Shown: positions 45,703-56,239 of the stretch, piece after piece
Position numbering within the stretch: the stretch's first letter is position 1
Layout of the letters: each line of letters starts with the position of its first letter
Assembly (NCBI RefSeq): GCF_910594005.1
Contig: NC_057816.1
Coordinates: 39,361,797 to 39,425,796 of the forward strand
Direction of reading: 5' to 3'
Source of the DNA: Cervus elaphus
Lineage: Eukaryota > Chordata > Mammalia > Artiodactyla > Cervidae
DNA length: 64,000 nt
The notes under the pieces: model-generated
The model's database searches: none
The model's input: only the letters and a program-made list of their open reading frames with translations
What the model was told of the DNA's origin: nothing
Made by a program: the position numbers and the translations under genes

Positions 45703-47214
45703 ATGAGAAAGACTAGAGATCTCTTTAAGAAAATTAGAGATACCAAGGGAACATTTCATGCAATGATGGGCTCAATAAAACACAGAAATGGTATGGACCT
45801 AACAGAAGCAGAAGATATTAAGAAGAGGTGGCAAGAATACACAGAAGAACTGTACAAAAAAGATCTTCACGGCCCAGATAATCATGATGGTGTGATCACT
45901 CACCTAGAGCCAGACATCCTGGAATGTGAAGTCAAGTGGGCCTTAGGAAGCATCACTACAAAAAAAGCTAGTGGAGGTGATGGAAATCCAGTTGAGCTTT
46001 TTCAAATCCTGAAAGATGACACTGTGAAAGTGCTGCACTCAATATGCCAGCAAATTTGGAAAACTCAGCAGTGGCCACAGGACTGGAAAAAGTCAGTTTT
46101 CATTCCAATCCCAAAGAAAGGCAATGCCAAAGAATGTGCAAACTACCGCACAATTGCACTCATCTCACATGCTAGGAAAGTAATGCTTAAAATTCTCCAA
46201 GCCAGGCTTCAGCAATATGTGAACCATGAACTTCCAGAAGTTCAAGCTGGTGTTAGAAAAGGCAGAGGAACCAGAGATCAAATTGCCAACATCCACTGGA
46301 TCATCGAAAAAGCAAGAGAGTTCCAGAAAAACATCTACTTCTGCTTTATTGACTATGCCAAAGCCTTTGACTGTGTGGATCACAATAAACTGTGGAAAAA
46401 TCTGAAAGAGATGGGAATACCAGACCACCTGACCTGCCTCTTGAGAAACCTATATGCAGGTCAGGAAGCAACAGTTATAACTGGACATGGGACAACAGAC
46501 TGGTTCCAAATAGGAAAAGGAGTACATCAAGGCTGTATATTATCACCCTGCTTATTTAATTTATATGCAGAGTACATCATGAGAAACCCTGGGCTGGAAG
46601 AAGCACAAACTGGAATCAAGATTGATGGGAGAAATATCAATAACCTCAGATATGCAGATGACACCAACTTTATGGCAGAAAGTGAAGAAGAACTAAAGAG
46701 CCTCTTGATGAAAGTGCAAGAGGAGAGTGAAAAAGTTGGCTTAAAGCTCAACCTTCAGAAAACTAAGATCATGGCATCTGGTCCCATTGCTTCATGGCAA
46801 ATAGATGGGAAAACAGTGGAAACAGTGGCTGACTTTATTTTTTTGGGCTCCCAAATCACTGCAGATGGTGACTGCAGCCATGAAATTAAAAGACGCTTAC
46901 TCCTTGGAAGGAAAGTTATGACCAACCTAAACAGCATATTAAAAAGCAGAGACATTACTTTGTCAACAAAGGTCCATCTAGTCAAGGCTATAGTTTTTCC
47001 AGTGGTCATGTATGGATGTGAGAGTTGGAGTATAAAGAAAGTTGAGCACCAAAGAATTGATGCTTTTGGACCGTGGTGTTGGAGAAGACTCTCGAGAGTC
47101 CCTTGGGCTGCAAGGAGATCCAACCAGTCCATCCTAAAGGAGATCAGTCCTTGGTGTTCATTAGAAGGACTGATGCTGAAGCTGAAACTGCAATACTTTG
47201 GCCACCTGATGTGA
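45703..47214 (+). pseudogene. BovB reverse transcriptase ORF, 503 codons, core open
   Basis: The frame encodes the RT of an RTE-type non-LTR retrotransposon, the enzyme that copies its RNA at the nicked target. Visible landmarks: start of the RT region 'SVFIPIPKKGN' (about 131-141), motif A 'FIDYAKAFD' (215-223, catalytic D217), motif B 'HQGCILSPCLF' (275-285), motif C 'YADD' (317-320, catalytic D319/D320), then the C-terminal 'SWQIDGKTVETV' and 'WCWRRLSRVPW' blocks. All three catalytic aspartates are present. The frame ends in TGA after 'YFGHLM', where the BovB codon is CGA; the same frame continues for about 17 more codons before a frameshift. The upstream endonuclease is absent. The methionine start is just the first in the open frame; the real protein would begin far upstream. 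Confidence 0.93.
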
Positions 47215-47559
47215 AGAACTGACTCATTGGAAAAGACCCTGATGCTGGGAAAGATTGAGGGACAGAAGGGGAAGGGGATGACAGAGGATGAGATTGTTGG
47301 ATGGCATCACCAACTCAATGGAGATGGGTTTGGGTGGACTCCAGGAGTTGGTGATGGACAGGGAGGCCTGGTGTGCTCCAGTCCATGGGGTCAAAAAGAG
47401 TCAGACACGACTGAGCAACTGAACTGAACTGATATCCATATAAATGTACACAAACCCCTACGTATCACCTCCTCTACTTAAACCACATTATTGGCCAGAT
47501 TGATACAAAAGTCACAAACATGAAGCAGTGACTTCATGATTCAAAGCTGGTACTCTGGG

Positions 47560-47728
47560 ACAACCCAGGGTATGCAATGGGGAGGAAGGTGGGAGGAGGG
47601 TTCAGGATGGGGGGGGGGGGGGACACACGTTTACCCATAGCTGATTTGTGTCAAAGGATGGCAAAAACCATCACAATATTGTAAAGTAAATATCTTCCAA
47701 TTAAAACAAATAAATGATTTTTTTTTTA
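47560..47728 (+). mobile_element. Young L1 3'UTR fragment with G-run
   Basis: 'aggaaggtgggaggagggttcaggatgg', a G-run at 47609-47622, then 'gtttacccatagctgatttgtgtcaa' and 'caatattgtaaagtaaatatc'. It is the plus-strand counterpart of the 3'UTR at 37774-37990. Only about 170 bp remain. Confidence 0.8.
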
Positions 47729-48559
47729 AAGATAGCAAAGGAGGACTCTGAACTCACTTTCCTCAACACACACATCAAAATTACACCTACGTGTGGAGCA
47801 ACTCTTGCTCTGGATTCACATCCTTAGCAGGGGACAGAAGAGAAGGGGATATCACAGGTTCAGTTATCATCCATAGGGAGTGAAAGTTTGAGCCACATAT
47901 TAGGTACCCCACCCAGGGGTTCACCACTAGGAAGACGAGTACCCTTAGCTGGTTGAAAACCAATGGAACTTACCAGAGGGCTGTAAGCAACGTCGACTCT
48001 GCTCATGAAGCAGACTACATGCTTGCTTACTCACGGGAATAGTGCAGAGGAAGCAGACTGAAAACTGCCTGGACTCTGGCTTTCCATGACTGCCCCAGTG
48101 GGCACCCCAGCAGGCTCTAGCCCCTGTGGCTCCGATGCTGCTCGGCATGAGAGCAGAGGTACCATTGCCAAAGAAAGTGCACACAATTAGAAGGAGTGAA
48201 ATAAGCTCAGACCTAGCCCTCTGGTCTTCTGCACCAGGATCCTGGGCACTGACCCCACTCCCAGTAGGGAGGGGAGAGCCTGTGAGCTCAAGAGAAGCCC
48301 TGGCTTCCACCTGGCTCTGACCGTAGCCCTTCCATCTCCAGGCCTACCTCCCATTAAGGTGGGACTAATGGTTTCCAGCACAGCCCAGGTAAACACATGA
48401 CCCACACTCACTTCAGATCCAGCTCTCCCACCAAAGCCATTGGACACATGCAAACTGCACAGGGATGCTCCCACAGAAGGACACTCTTTCAAGACTGGAA
48501 CAGGTAACTGTTTCACCTAATTTCATAGAGACAGAGGAAGTTAAAATGAGAAGATAGGA

Positions 48560-49270
48560 GTATGTTTCAACCAAAAGAACAATTAAAAAAAGACCCCGAA
48601 AAACACTACAAATAATTTACCAGATAGAGTTCAAAGCATTAGAAATAAGAATGCTGACTGAATTTGGGAGAATAGATGAACACAGTGAGAATTTTAACAA
48701 GGAACTAGAAAATATAAAAGAGAACCCATCTAACTGAAGAATATGATAAATGAAATGAAAAGTACACTAGAAGGACTAAGTATCAGACTAGATGATACAA
48801 AAGAATGCATAAGCAATCCGGAAGATAAGATAATGAAAGTCACCCAATTAAAAGAGTAAAAAGAACAACATATTTTAAAAATAAAGATAACTGAAGGAAC
48901 CTCTAGGACACATTAAGCATACTAACATTTGCATTACAAGGGCCTCAGATGGAGACGGGAGAGAAAAAGAATAGAAAGTGTATTTGATGAAATTATGGCT
49001 GACAAATTCCCAAAGATAAAGAAGGAACTAGATTGTCAGATGCAGGAAGTACAGAAAGTTCCAAACAAGATGAATTTTAAAAGATCCATACCAAGACATA
49101 TTATAATTAAAATGGTAAGAGTTAAAAAAAAATTCTAAAAGCAGCAAGAAAAAGACAAAGTCACCTACAAAGGAACCCCCATAAGGCTACTAGCTGATTT
49201 TTCTGCAGAAATGTTGAAGGCCAGAAAGGAGTGGCATGATGTATTTAAAGTGCTGAAAAAGAAAACCTAA
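48560..49270 (+). pseudogene. L1 ORF1 remnant
   Basis: ORF1 encodes the L1 RNA-binding protein. Here the coiled-coil part (agaatgctgactgaatttgg...) and the RRM-like part survive in pieces. The clearest open stretch, 48929-49138, reads FDEIMADKFPKIKKELDCQ and PRHIIIKMVRVK, the ORF1p signature. Stop codons and small deletions break the rest. Confidence 0.82.
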
Positions 49271-51297
49271 AACCTAGGATACTTTACTCAACAAAGTCAT
49301 CACTGAGTTCATCAATATTAACAAGTCTTCTTTAAATGGAAAAGAAAAGGGTACATATAAGAAGTATCTATAGGAAAGGGAAAACCCATAATAATAGCAA
49401 GTATGCATTAAGTCAGTAGATCAACCACTCAAATAAGCTAGTAAAAAGATAAAAAGACAACAATTTTAAAACCAACTATAAAAACAGTAAAGGGTAGACA
49501 TAAAGATGTAAAATAGGACATCAAAAACACAAAACATGGGGGAAGGAAGTAAACAATGTATATCTTTTAGAATGTGTTTCAACTTAAATGACTATCACTT
49601 TAAAACAAGTAGATATAGGTCAACCTATATTAACCCCTGATAACCATAAGAGCATAACACTTAAGAAAAAAAAAAAAATCAAACCACCACGGAAGAAACT
49701 AAAAGAAGAAAAAATCAGAGAAGAACTACAAAAACAACTAGAAAATAAGGAACAAAATGGCAATAAGTTCATACCTACTCTTCAATAATCGCTTTGAATG
49801 TCAAAGGACTAAATGCTTCAATCAAAAGACATAAGGTGGTTAGTAGACAAAAAATAAGACCAATCTATAAGTTTCCTACAATGGACTAACTGTGTTAGTC
49901 CCTGACCTAAGTTGCCTACAAGCGACTAACTTTGTGTTAGCCCCTGAACTGAAGGTAAACACAGACTGAAAATGAAGGGATGGAAAAAGATATTCCATGC
50001 AAATGTAAACAAAGAGAAAGACAAAGTAGTCTTTAAAACAAAGTCTGTAACAGAAGACAAAGGAGGACATTATATAAAAAAATACAAGAGAACATTACAC
50101 TTATTAACATATATGAATATAGCAGAACCTAAATATACAAAGCAAATATTAATACACATAAAGGGAGAAACTGACAATGATAAAATAGTAGTAGGGGACT
50201 TTAGCACCCCACTTATATCCATGCACACATCATTTACTGAGAAAAGCAATAAGGAAACAGTGGCTTTAAATGCATATTAGACCAACCGAACATAACAGAT
50301 GTCCTATTGGACATTCCATCCAAAAACAGCAAAAGCACATTCTCTTCAAGCACACACAGAATGTTCTCTGGGAGAGATTGCACGCTAGGCCACAAAATGA
50401 GACTCAACAAATTCTAGAGGATGGAAATTGCATCAATCATTCTTACCAACTACACTGGTAAAACTCTAGAAATCTATTACAGAAACAACCTAACTACCCA
50501 TCTAAGGTACTTAGAAAAGAAGAACAAAGTCCAAAATCAGCACAAGGAAGGAACTAATAAAGATCAGAGAGGAAATCAATAAAATAGAGATTTTTAAAAA
50601 GCTGAAAAGATCAATGAAACCCAGAGCTATTTTTTTTTAAAAGATAAACAAAACTGATGAACCTTTAGCCAGGCTCATTAAAGAAAAGAAAGAATCCAAA
50701 TAAAATAAGAAATGAAAGAGGAAAAATAACAGCGATTACACAGAGATACAAAAAGTCATAAGAGAATACTATGAACAGATATATGCCAACAACTTGGATA
50801 GCCTAGAAGAAATGGATAAATTCCTAGAAACATACAGTCTTCCAAAAGTGGATCAGGAAGTTCTGAACAGGCCAATCACTGGTAGTGAAATTGAATTAGT
50901 AATCAAGAAACTCCCAGCAAACAAAGTCTAGAACTGGATGACTTCACGGGAAAATTCTACCAAATATAAAACTAGAGTTAATACTTCACTTCTCAAACTA
51001 TTCCAAAAAAATGAAGAGGCAACACTCGTCAATTCTTTCTACAGGGTCACCATTACCCTGATACCAAAACCAGGCAAAGAAACCACACATACAAAAAAAA
51101 AAAGTATAGGCCAATATCTCTGTTGAATATAGATGTAAAAATCCTAACAAGCCAAATTCAATAATATATGAAAAGGATCCAACAACGTGGTCAAGTGGGA
51201 TTTATTCCAGGTATGCAAATATAGTTTAATATCTGCAAATGAGTGTGATGCAGCACATTACAAAATGAAAGGATCAAAATCATATGATCATATAAAT

Positions 51298-51519
51298 GAA
51301 GTGAAGTGAAGTGAAAGTTGCTCATTCATGTCCGACTCTTTGCAATCCCATGGACTGTAGCCTGCCAGGCTCCTCTGTCCATGGAATTCTCCAGGCCAGA
51401 ATATTGGCGTGGGTAGCCATTCCCTTCTCCAGGGGATCTTCCCAACCCAAGAATCAAACCCAAGTCTTCCACACTGCAGGCAGATTATATTTACTGTCTG
51501 AACCACCCAGGAAATCCAT
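51298..51519 (-). mobile_element. Bov-tA SINE within L1 ORF2
   Basis: Minus-strand copy whose 3' tail is seen on the plus strand as repeated gaagt units (gaagtgaagtgaagtgaaag). L1 text duplicated on each side (atgatcatataaat and atgatcgtatgaat) is a 14-bp target-site duplication with two mismatches. Confidence 0.93.
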
Positions 51520-51735
51520 GATCGTATGAATAGATACAGAAAAAGAATTTGACATAATTCAACATCCATGCATGATAAAAACTCATCAAAGTTGGCATAG
51601 AGGAACATATTTCAACATTACAAACCAACAGCTGTAGCATACTCAGTGATGAAACACTGAAAGGTTTTCCTCTAAAATCAGGGTCAAGGCAAGGATACCC
51701 ACTCTCATCACTTTTATTTAGTATAGTGTTGGAAG

Positions 51736-51939
51736 GGCTTCCCTTGTGGCTCAGCTGGTAAAGAATCCACCAGCAATGGGGGAGACCTGGGTTTAATCTT
51801 TGGGTTGGGAAGATCCCCTGGAGAAGGAAAAGGCTACCCACTCCAGTATTCTAGCCTGGAGAATTCCATGGACTACATAGTCCATGGGGTCACAAAGAGT
51901 CAGACACGACTGAGCGAATTTCACGTCACGTCACGTCAC
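51736..51939 (+). mobile_element. Bov-tA SINE within L1 ORF2, with (ACGTC)n tail
   Basis: Full head (gggcttcccttgtggctcag), body and a tail of four acgtc-type units (tcacgtcacgtcacgtcac). A short ttggaag repeat flanks it (51729-51735 and 51942-51948). Confidence 0.93.
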
Positions 51940-52232
51940 TTTTGGAAGTCCTAGCGGAAGCAATCAGGCAAGAAAAAGAAAGAAAGCATCCAAATTGGAA
52001 GGGAAGAAGTAAAATAGTTACAATGTGCAATAGACATAATACTATGAGAACCCTAAAGTCTTCACTATAAAACTATCAGAATAAATGAATGAATTCAGTA
52101 CAGCTGCAGGATTCAAGATTAATATACAAAAATCTGTTTCTTTCATATATACTAATGGATTATCAGAAAGAGAAAATAAGAAAATCCCTTTTAAATTAAC
52201 ATCAAAAAGAACAAAAGGCCTAGGAGTAAATT

Positions 52233-52342
52233 TAATGAAGGGGAGGGAATGGAAGGGAAGGGATAGGAATGAGAGAGGTGGTGAGGAGAGGACGGGCGAG
52301 GAGAGGAGAGGAAGGTCTGCTGAAGAGAGGATGGAGGGAGCC
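52233..52342. repeat. (GGGA/GGAA)n low-complexity tract
   Basis: Almost pure purine, between L1 ORF2 text and the L1 3'UTR; L1 3'UTRs often carry such a tract. Confidence 0.9.
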
Positions 52343-52516
52343 TAGCTATCAGACACATCAGATCCTGCCTTGGTCAGATTTGTGAAACCCGACAATTTCA
52401 AAGAATACAGTTTAAAAACAAAACTATATATGTATGACTGAAGCCCTTTGCTGTCCACCTGAAACTATCACAACATAGTTAATCAGCCATACTCCAATAC
52501 AAAATAAAAAGTTTAA

Positions 52517-52909
52517 TAAGTATTACCAAAAAAAAACAAACCTAAGCAAACCAGAGCAGAGACCAATTGGTCAAGTCAAGGGTCAGAGAAACAGAAGGGA
52601 ACCTCTGCTCTCGTTGTTTGCAGTCTCCCTGAAGAAATTTGGCATAAATTTGAAATTTATTTAAAGAAAACCATAAAGCAATCTGGGTAAAGAACAAAAA
52701 CCTAGGTTCTGAGGAAATGCATAGTAGAGAATGACTCGAAGTCCAAGAATGTTATTAACACAACTCAATATTTAAAAAAAAAACAACTTTAGTGCAAAAT
52801 GCCTGTTGAGCAAAATATGTAAGGACAGTAAAGCAACCAATGGATTTGGCAACACTGAGGTTATTACTGACCTTAACAACATTAGCATCAATGGAGTGCT
52901 GAAAATGAT
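52517..52909. other. Unclassified sequence
   Basis: No gene or named repeat. Confidence 0.35.
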
Positions 52910-53110
52910 TTATTTCCCCACAGTACTTATTCAATACGTAAGCATTTTATTTCCATATGCACTTGTTCATATATTATCTGTCTTCTCCCTATCAGAATGT
53001 TAGCTCCATGAGGGCAAGGACCTTGCCAAACATGTTCATTGCTGTAAAAACAATGCCTGGAATTGTAGAGTCTCATAAATATTTGCTGGATGATGGAATG
53101 ACTCCTGCAC
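52910..53110 (+). mobile_element. L2 LINE 3' end
   Basis: 'cagaatgttagctccatgagggcaaggacc', 'caatgcctggaattgtagagtctcataaatatttgctggatg' is the L2 3' terminus. Confidence 0.78.
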
Positions 53111-53375
53111 CCTGACACTATCTATACCCCTTCCCCACACCCCCGACATCATCCACTCACCACCCTTGCAGGCTGACACCATACACATACTATGTATCAG
53201 GAGGTGGAGTAGGGATTGTAAAATGAGTATCGCATGGATTCTGTTTTTGAGAAATTTACGATCAAATGAGAGACATATACTAGATCACAAGCAACTGTAT
53301 CACTGCTTTTCAAAGTTGAATAAAGTGTTATCTATTTTAAAAGAGAAAAATTGAAATAGAAAACACTATCATGTT

Positions 53376-53734
53376 GACAAGACTTTTTATTATAGAATCA
53401 TTTAAGAACACACAAAGATAAAACTAGACATAAACTACTTATGCTTGTAACTCCTGCACAACCACAAAAATGGAAAATTACAAATCAAAACAACAAAACC
53501 AATAAACTTCAAATTAACATTAACCCGATATGGTGAATGATCATGTTGTGCTGAAGCTAAGCTGCTACTTTCAACTAAAGGAGACTCACTATTATGGGGA
53601 AAATTTTTTTGTTAACCATGCCTTGATATCACTTGGCCTTAGCTTGGTATAAAACAGTTTTTATGGAATAAGTCCACCTCCGTTCTCTTTACAATAGGCT
53701 GTGATGTTTAAAGAGTACCACTTGCCTTCAATGA
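53376..53734 (-). CDS. Possible terminal exon and 3'UTR of an unidentified gene
   Basis: On the minus strand 'tttgtacttgtgtttatag' is an acceptor-like site. The frame that follows from 53733 reads FIEGKWYSLNITAYCKENGG and ends at TAA (53664-53662). About 285 nt later an AATAAA (near 53391) is followed by the likely cleavage region at about 53376. Acceptor, short coding end, stop, 3'UTR and polyadenylation signal are in the right order. No repeat was recognised in this stretch. Another frame gives a shorter ending (about 8 codons to a TAA), so the frame is uncertain. I do not recognise the peptide. This is a weak gene call. Confidence 0.28.
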
Positions 53735-53999
53735 AACTATAAACACAAGTACAAATACAGGCCTTCCAGGAAATCATTCAGCAGAGCTCAGTTATAAAGT
53801 GGTCATACAGACAATCCCAAAAAGGTTTTAAATTTGTTTCTTTTATACTATGATTGAAAGAAAAACACAAACATGTTTTAAATGTCACAGAAAATCTGCA
53901 GCTCTTAGTACATATTTAACTCCCCTTTCACCTATAGATCCAGTTCCCTTATTTCATTTATTCCTGGGTCATAAGCAAGTAATATAGAACAGGAAGAAG
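53735..53999. other. Unclassified sequence
   Basis: Nothing named; would be intron if the adjacent terminal exon is real. Confidence 0.35.
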
Positions 54000-54205
54000 A
54001 TACACATTAGGATCAGCCAAATAGGTTTTAATTCTACTTCTGCCACAAGCTGGCTGTGTGATTTTGGCCAAGTTACTTAACCTCTATGAGATTCAATTTC
54101 CTCACATAAAAAAAGGAAATAATCATCTCATAGGATTACTGTAAGAATAAATTAAATTATATATAGAATAGTAACTGGCACATGGTAGTTCATAAGATGT
54201 GAGTT
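54000..54205 (+). mobile_element. MIR SINE
   Basis: 'gctggctgtgtgattttggccaagttacttaacctctatgagattcaatttcctc', 'taggattactgtaagaataaatt', 'gtaactggcacatgg': a well-preserved MIR. Confidence 0.88.
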
Positions 54206-54959
54206 TACTTCCCCTTTCCTGGTTTTGTGCTCATCTATAAGTCTCTCTGATACCATCAACATGGATGATACATTTATCCCACAAAAAAATATTTATTACT
54301 GAGCACTTTCTATGTAACTGTTACTGTTCTGTGTACTATCAAAGAACAAGGCTCCAACTCTTGTAGAATTTATGTTCTATGAAATGCCTGACCTAAGAAG
54401 GAACAATAAGATACATATTTGAGATGGATGTTAAAGAAATATGGTTAGTACCAGGCTCTAGGCTTTGACTGCAAACTGTACAGATTCACTTTGTTTTCTG
54501 TTCAGTGGGCCCAAATAAACCTTCCAATCTTTTGGAAACTGTAAGTGAAAATCTGGCCACATGCAGGCCACATTCCAACCTGAAAAGCTAGAAGTCATTC
54601 AACCTGAAAAGCTAACAGGGTCCTTAGCTCTAAATTTGACTAATCTAGCGAAGAAATGGGCCCTTTTATACTAGTGCATTATAAATTTAGGAATTCATGA
54701 CAAAGTAATACAATCTCAAGAAAAAATTCAGAGATGGCAGAGGGAGAAATAAAAAAATACAACAAGAAATAAGCAAAACAGAAATGAATAAAAAATTACA
54801 CATAAAGCAAGACAGGCTGGCCATCCACTTAATATAATGAAAGCAGAGACTGCCTGTCTCCAGGCCTCAAGGCAAGTAGTCCACTAACATTTGTTAAATA
54901 GATGAATGAACGCCTGTGACTACAATCTGTCAGAATAAGTATCCCCCCCCAAACACACA

Positions 54960-54993
<34 letters not shown>

Positions 54994-56239
54994 ACCCAGG
55001 ACAAAATAAAACTAAGGAAGAAACAAAAAGTACATAACACATAAATCTAAGAAACAGAAGACAGTCTTGAGACAGATAATAAAAGAGTCGTAGAGCTACA
55101 GAAAAAATAACAATAATACCATTTGACAGCCTATACAGAAAAAAAAAAAAGAAATAATCAAAATTTCTGCACAGATTCTAAATACATAAAAAAAATTCTT
55201 TCTAGTTAGTATAGTATTTAAATATGAAGAAAACTACTTTTACGGAAATACTTTTCTAGCATTTTTCAGCAGATTTTGGCTAGCTGACAGCAGAGATGGG
55301 CCAAATGCATGATGAGGTCCTTTTTCTCTAAACCACGATGATCTCTCTACTCAATTTCACAGGTATCTTGAATCACGCCACAGCATAAAATAATTTCTAA
55401 AAGCAATGAGGGAAGAGGTGTTTTCTGATTCTGCAGCAGTAATGATCCAATTTCAGAACTGTGAGAAGAGATTCTCTACTGATTCTGTCCCTTATCCATG
55501 TGCTGTCTGGGCTGGTCCCCTATTCAGCCAGTTTTCTCTGTGTTTACTTGAATAATGAAACCACTGACATTTTAGGCTTATTATGTTTTTGGTACTGATA
55601 TGTACTCACAACAAAATAAAAAAGAAGAGAAAGCAACAAACTTTTCTGGTAAGACAGATTCTAATTACAAAAAAAAAAAAAAAAATACTAAAGAGAAGAA
55701 AAGGGGTATTTTTCATTTGAAAACTCACTGACCCAGAAAGCATGCTGGTTACCCTGTTTGCCACTTCACAGCCGTTCCCTACTTTTCTCTTCCTTGCTCT
55801 GTAACCCAGGATGCTGACTTCTAAAGGCTAAGTCATTAAGATGCCTTGCCTTTTGGCTTCTGGCTGAGATCAGCTAATGTGTGGCTGTGGCAGAAAATCA
55901 TAGAAAAAGAGGAAAGAAACTTCAAGGTATTTATTCCACCAGCCCCCTCTCTGCCAGGCCAAGGTTTGGAGAGTTGGCTGTGTTCTTTTCTCTAAGGCTA
56001 CAGCACCAAAGAGGCAACATCTCTCCTACAGCTGAAGCTGTTACTGAATCCTGGTAAAATCTCATCTCACAGGCCTATTAGTAGTATTAGCTTCCAAATT
56101 TTTATAATTCTTATCTCTGTAAATAATCCCTCCAATAAATTATCTTCAATCCAATCTTTGGGAATACCATTTATTTCCTCTCAGAACTGACAAATACACA
56201 AAATTATTTAAATTTACTATCTAACAAAAAATAAACAGT
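54206..56239. other. Unclassified sequence with a (CA)n
   Basis: (CA)n occupies 54952-54992. A 19-bp near-duplication 'attc(c)aacctgaaaagctag/aac' occurs at 54575-54615. 55740-56180 resembles an old LTR or DNA-transposon remnant ending near an AATAAA (56134), but I cannot name it. No gene accepted. Confidence 0.4.
54952..54992. repeat. (CA)n microsatellite
   Basis: About 20 CA units with one CATA interruption; likely length-polymorphic. Confidence 0.97.

Larger units (their letters stand above)
45336..47431 (+). mobile_element. BovB (RTE) LINE, 2.1 kb, with intact RT core and perfect target-site duplication
   Basis: This is the longest BovB in the window. It is bounded by a perfect 10-bp direct repeat, atatccatat, at 45326-45335 and 47432-47441. 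The element is 5'-truncated within the linker between endonuclease and reverse transcriptase, so the endonuclease domain is missing. Order: linker remnant, RT domain, C-terminal domain, 3' end finishing 'ctgagcaactgaactgaactg'. The tail consists of short actga-type repeats instead of poly(A), as expected of RTE-clade elements. It cannot move by itself without the endonuclease. Confidence 0.96.
49775..52235 (+). pseudogene. L1 ORF2 remnant
   Basis: ORF2 encodes endonuclease plus reverse transcriptase. The N-terminal endonuclease text starts at 'tcaataatcgctttgaatgtcaaaggactaaatgc'. The open piece at 49972-50280 keeps 'KTKSVTEDKGGHYI' and 'GDFSTPL'. The RT region shows 'FYRVTITLIPKPGKET' (50938-51126) and 'gggtcaaggcaaggatacccactctcatcac' (RT motif B, at 51681). 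Motif C and the RT/C-terminal portion are mostly deleted. It is not functional. Confidence 0.82.
47740..52516 (+). mobile_element. Old L1, near full length but heavily decayed, with two SINE insertions
   Basis: A single plus-strand L1 in the expected order: GC-richer 5' non-coding region (47740-48540), ORF1 remnant (about 48560-49270), inter-ORF sequence, ORF2 remnant beginning near 49775 and running with many stops, frameshifts and deletions to about 52230, a purine-rich tract, and a 3'UTR ending 'catactccaatacaaaataaaaag' at about 52516. Bov-tA copies at 51298-51519 and 51736-51939 interrupt ORF2. Apart from these it would be about 4.3 kb, so internal deletions are substantial. Confidence 0.82.

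Noticed and set aside
48126..48516. Longer open frames in a GC-richer stretch
   Set aside because: They fall in the 5' non-coding region of the old L1 and are not conserved coding sequence as far as can be judged.
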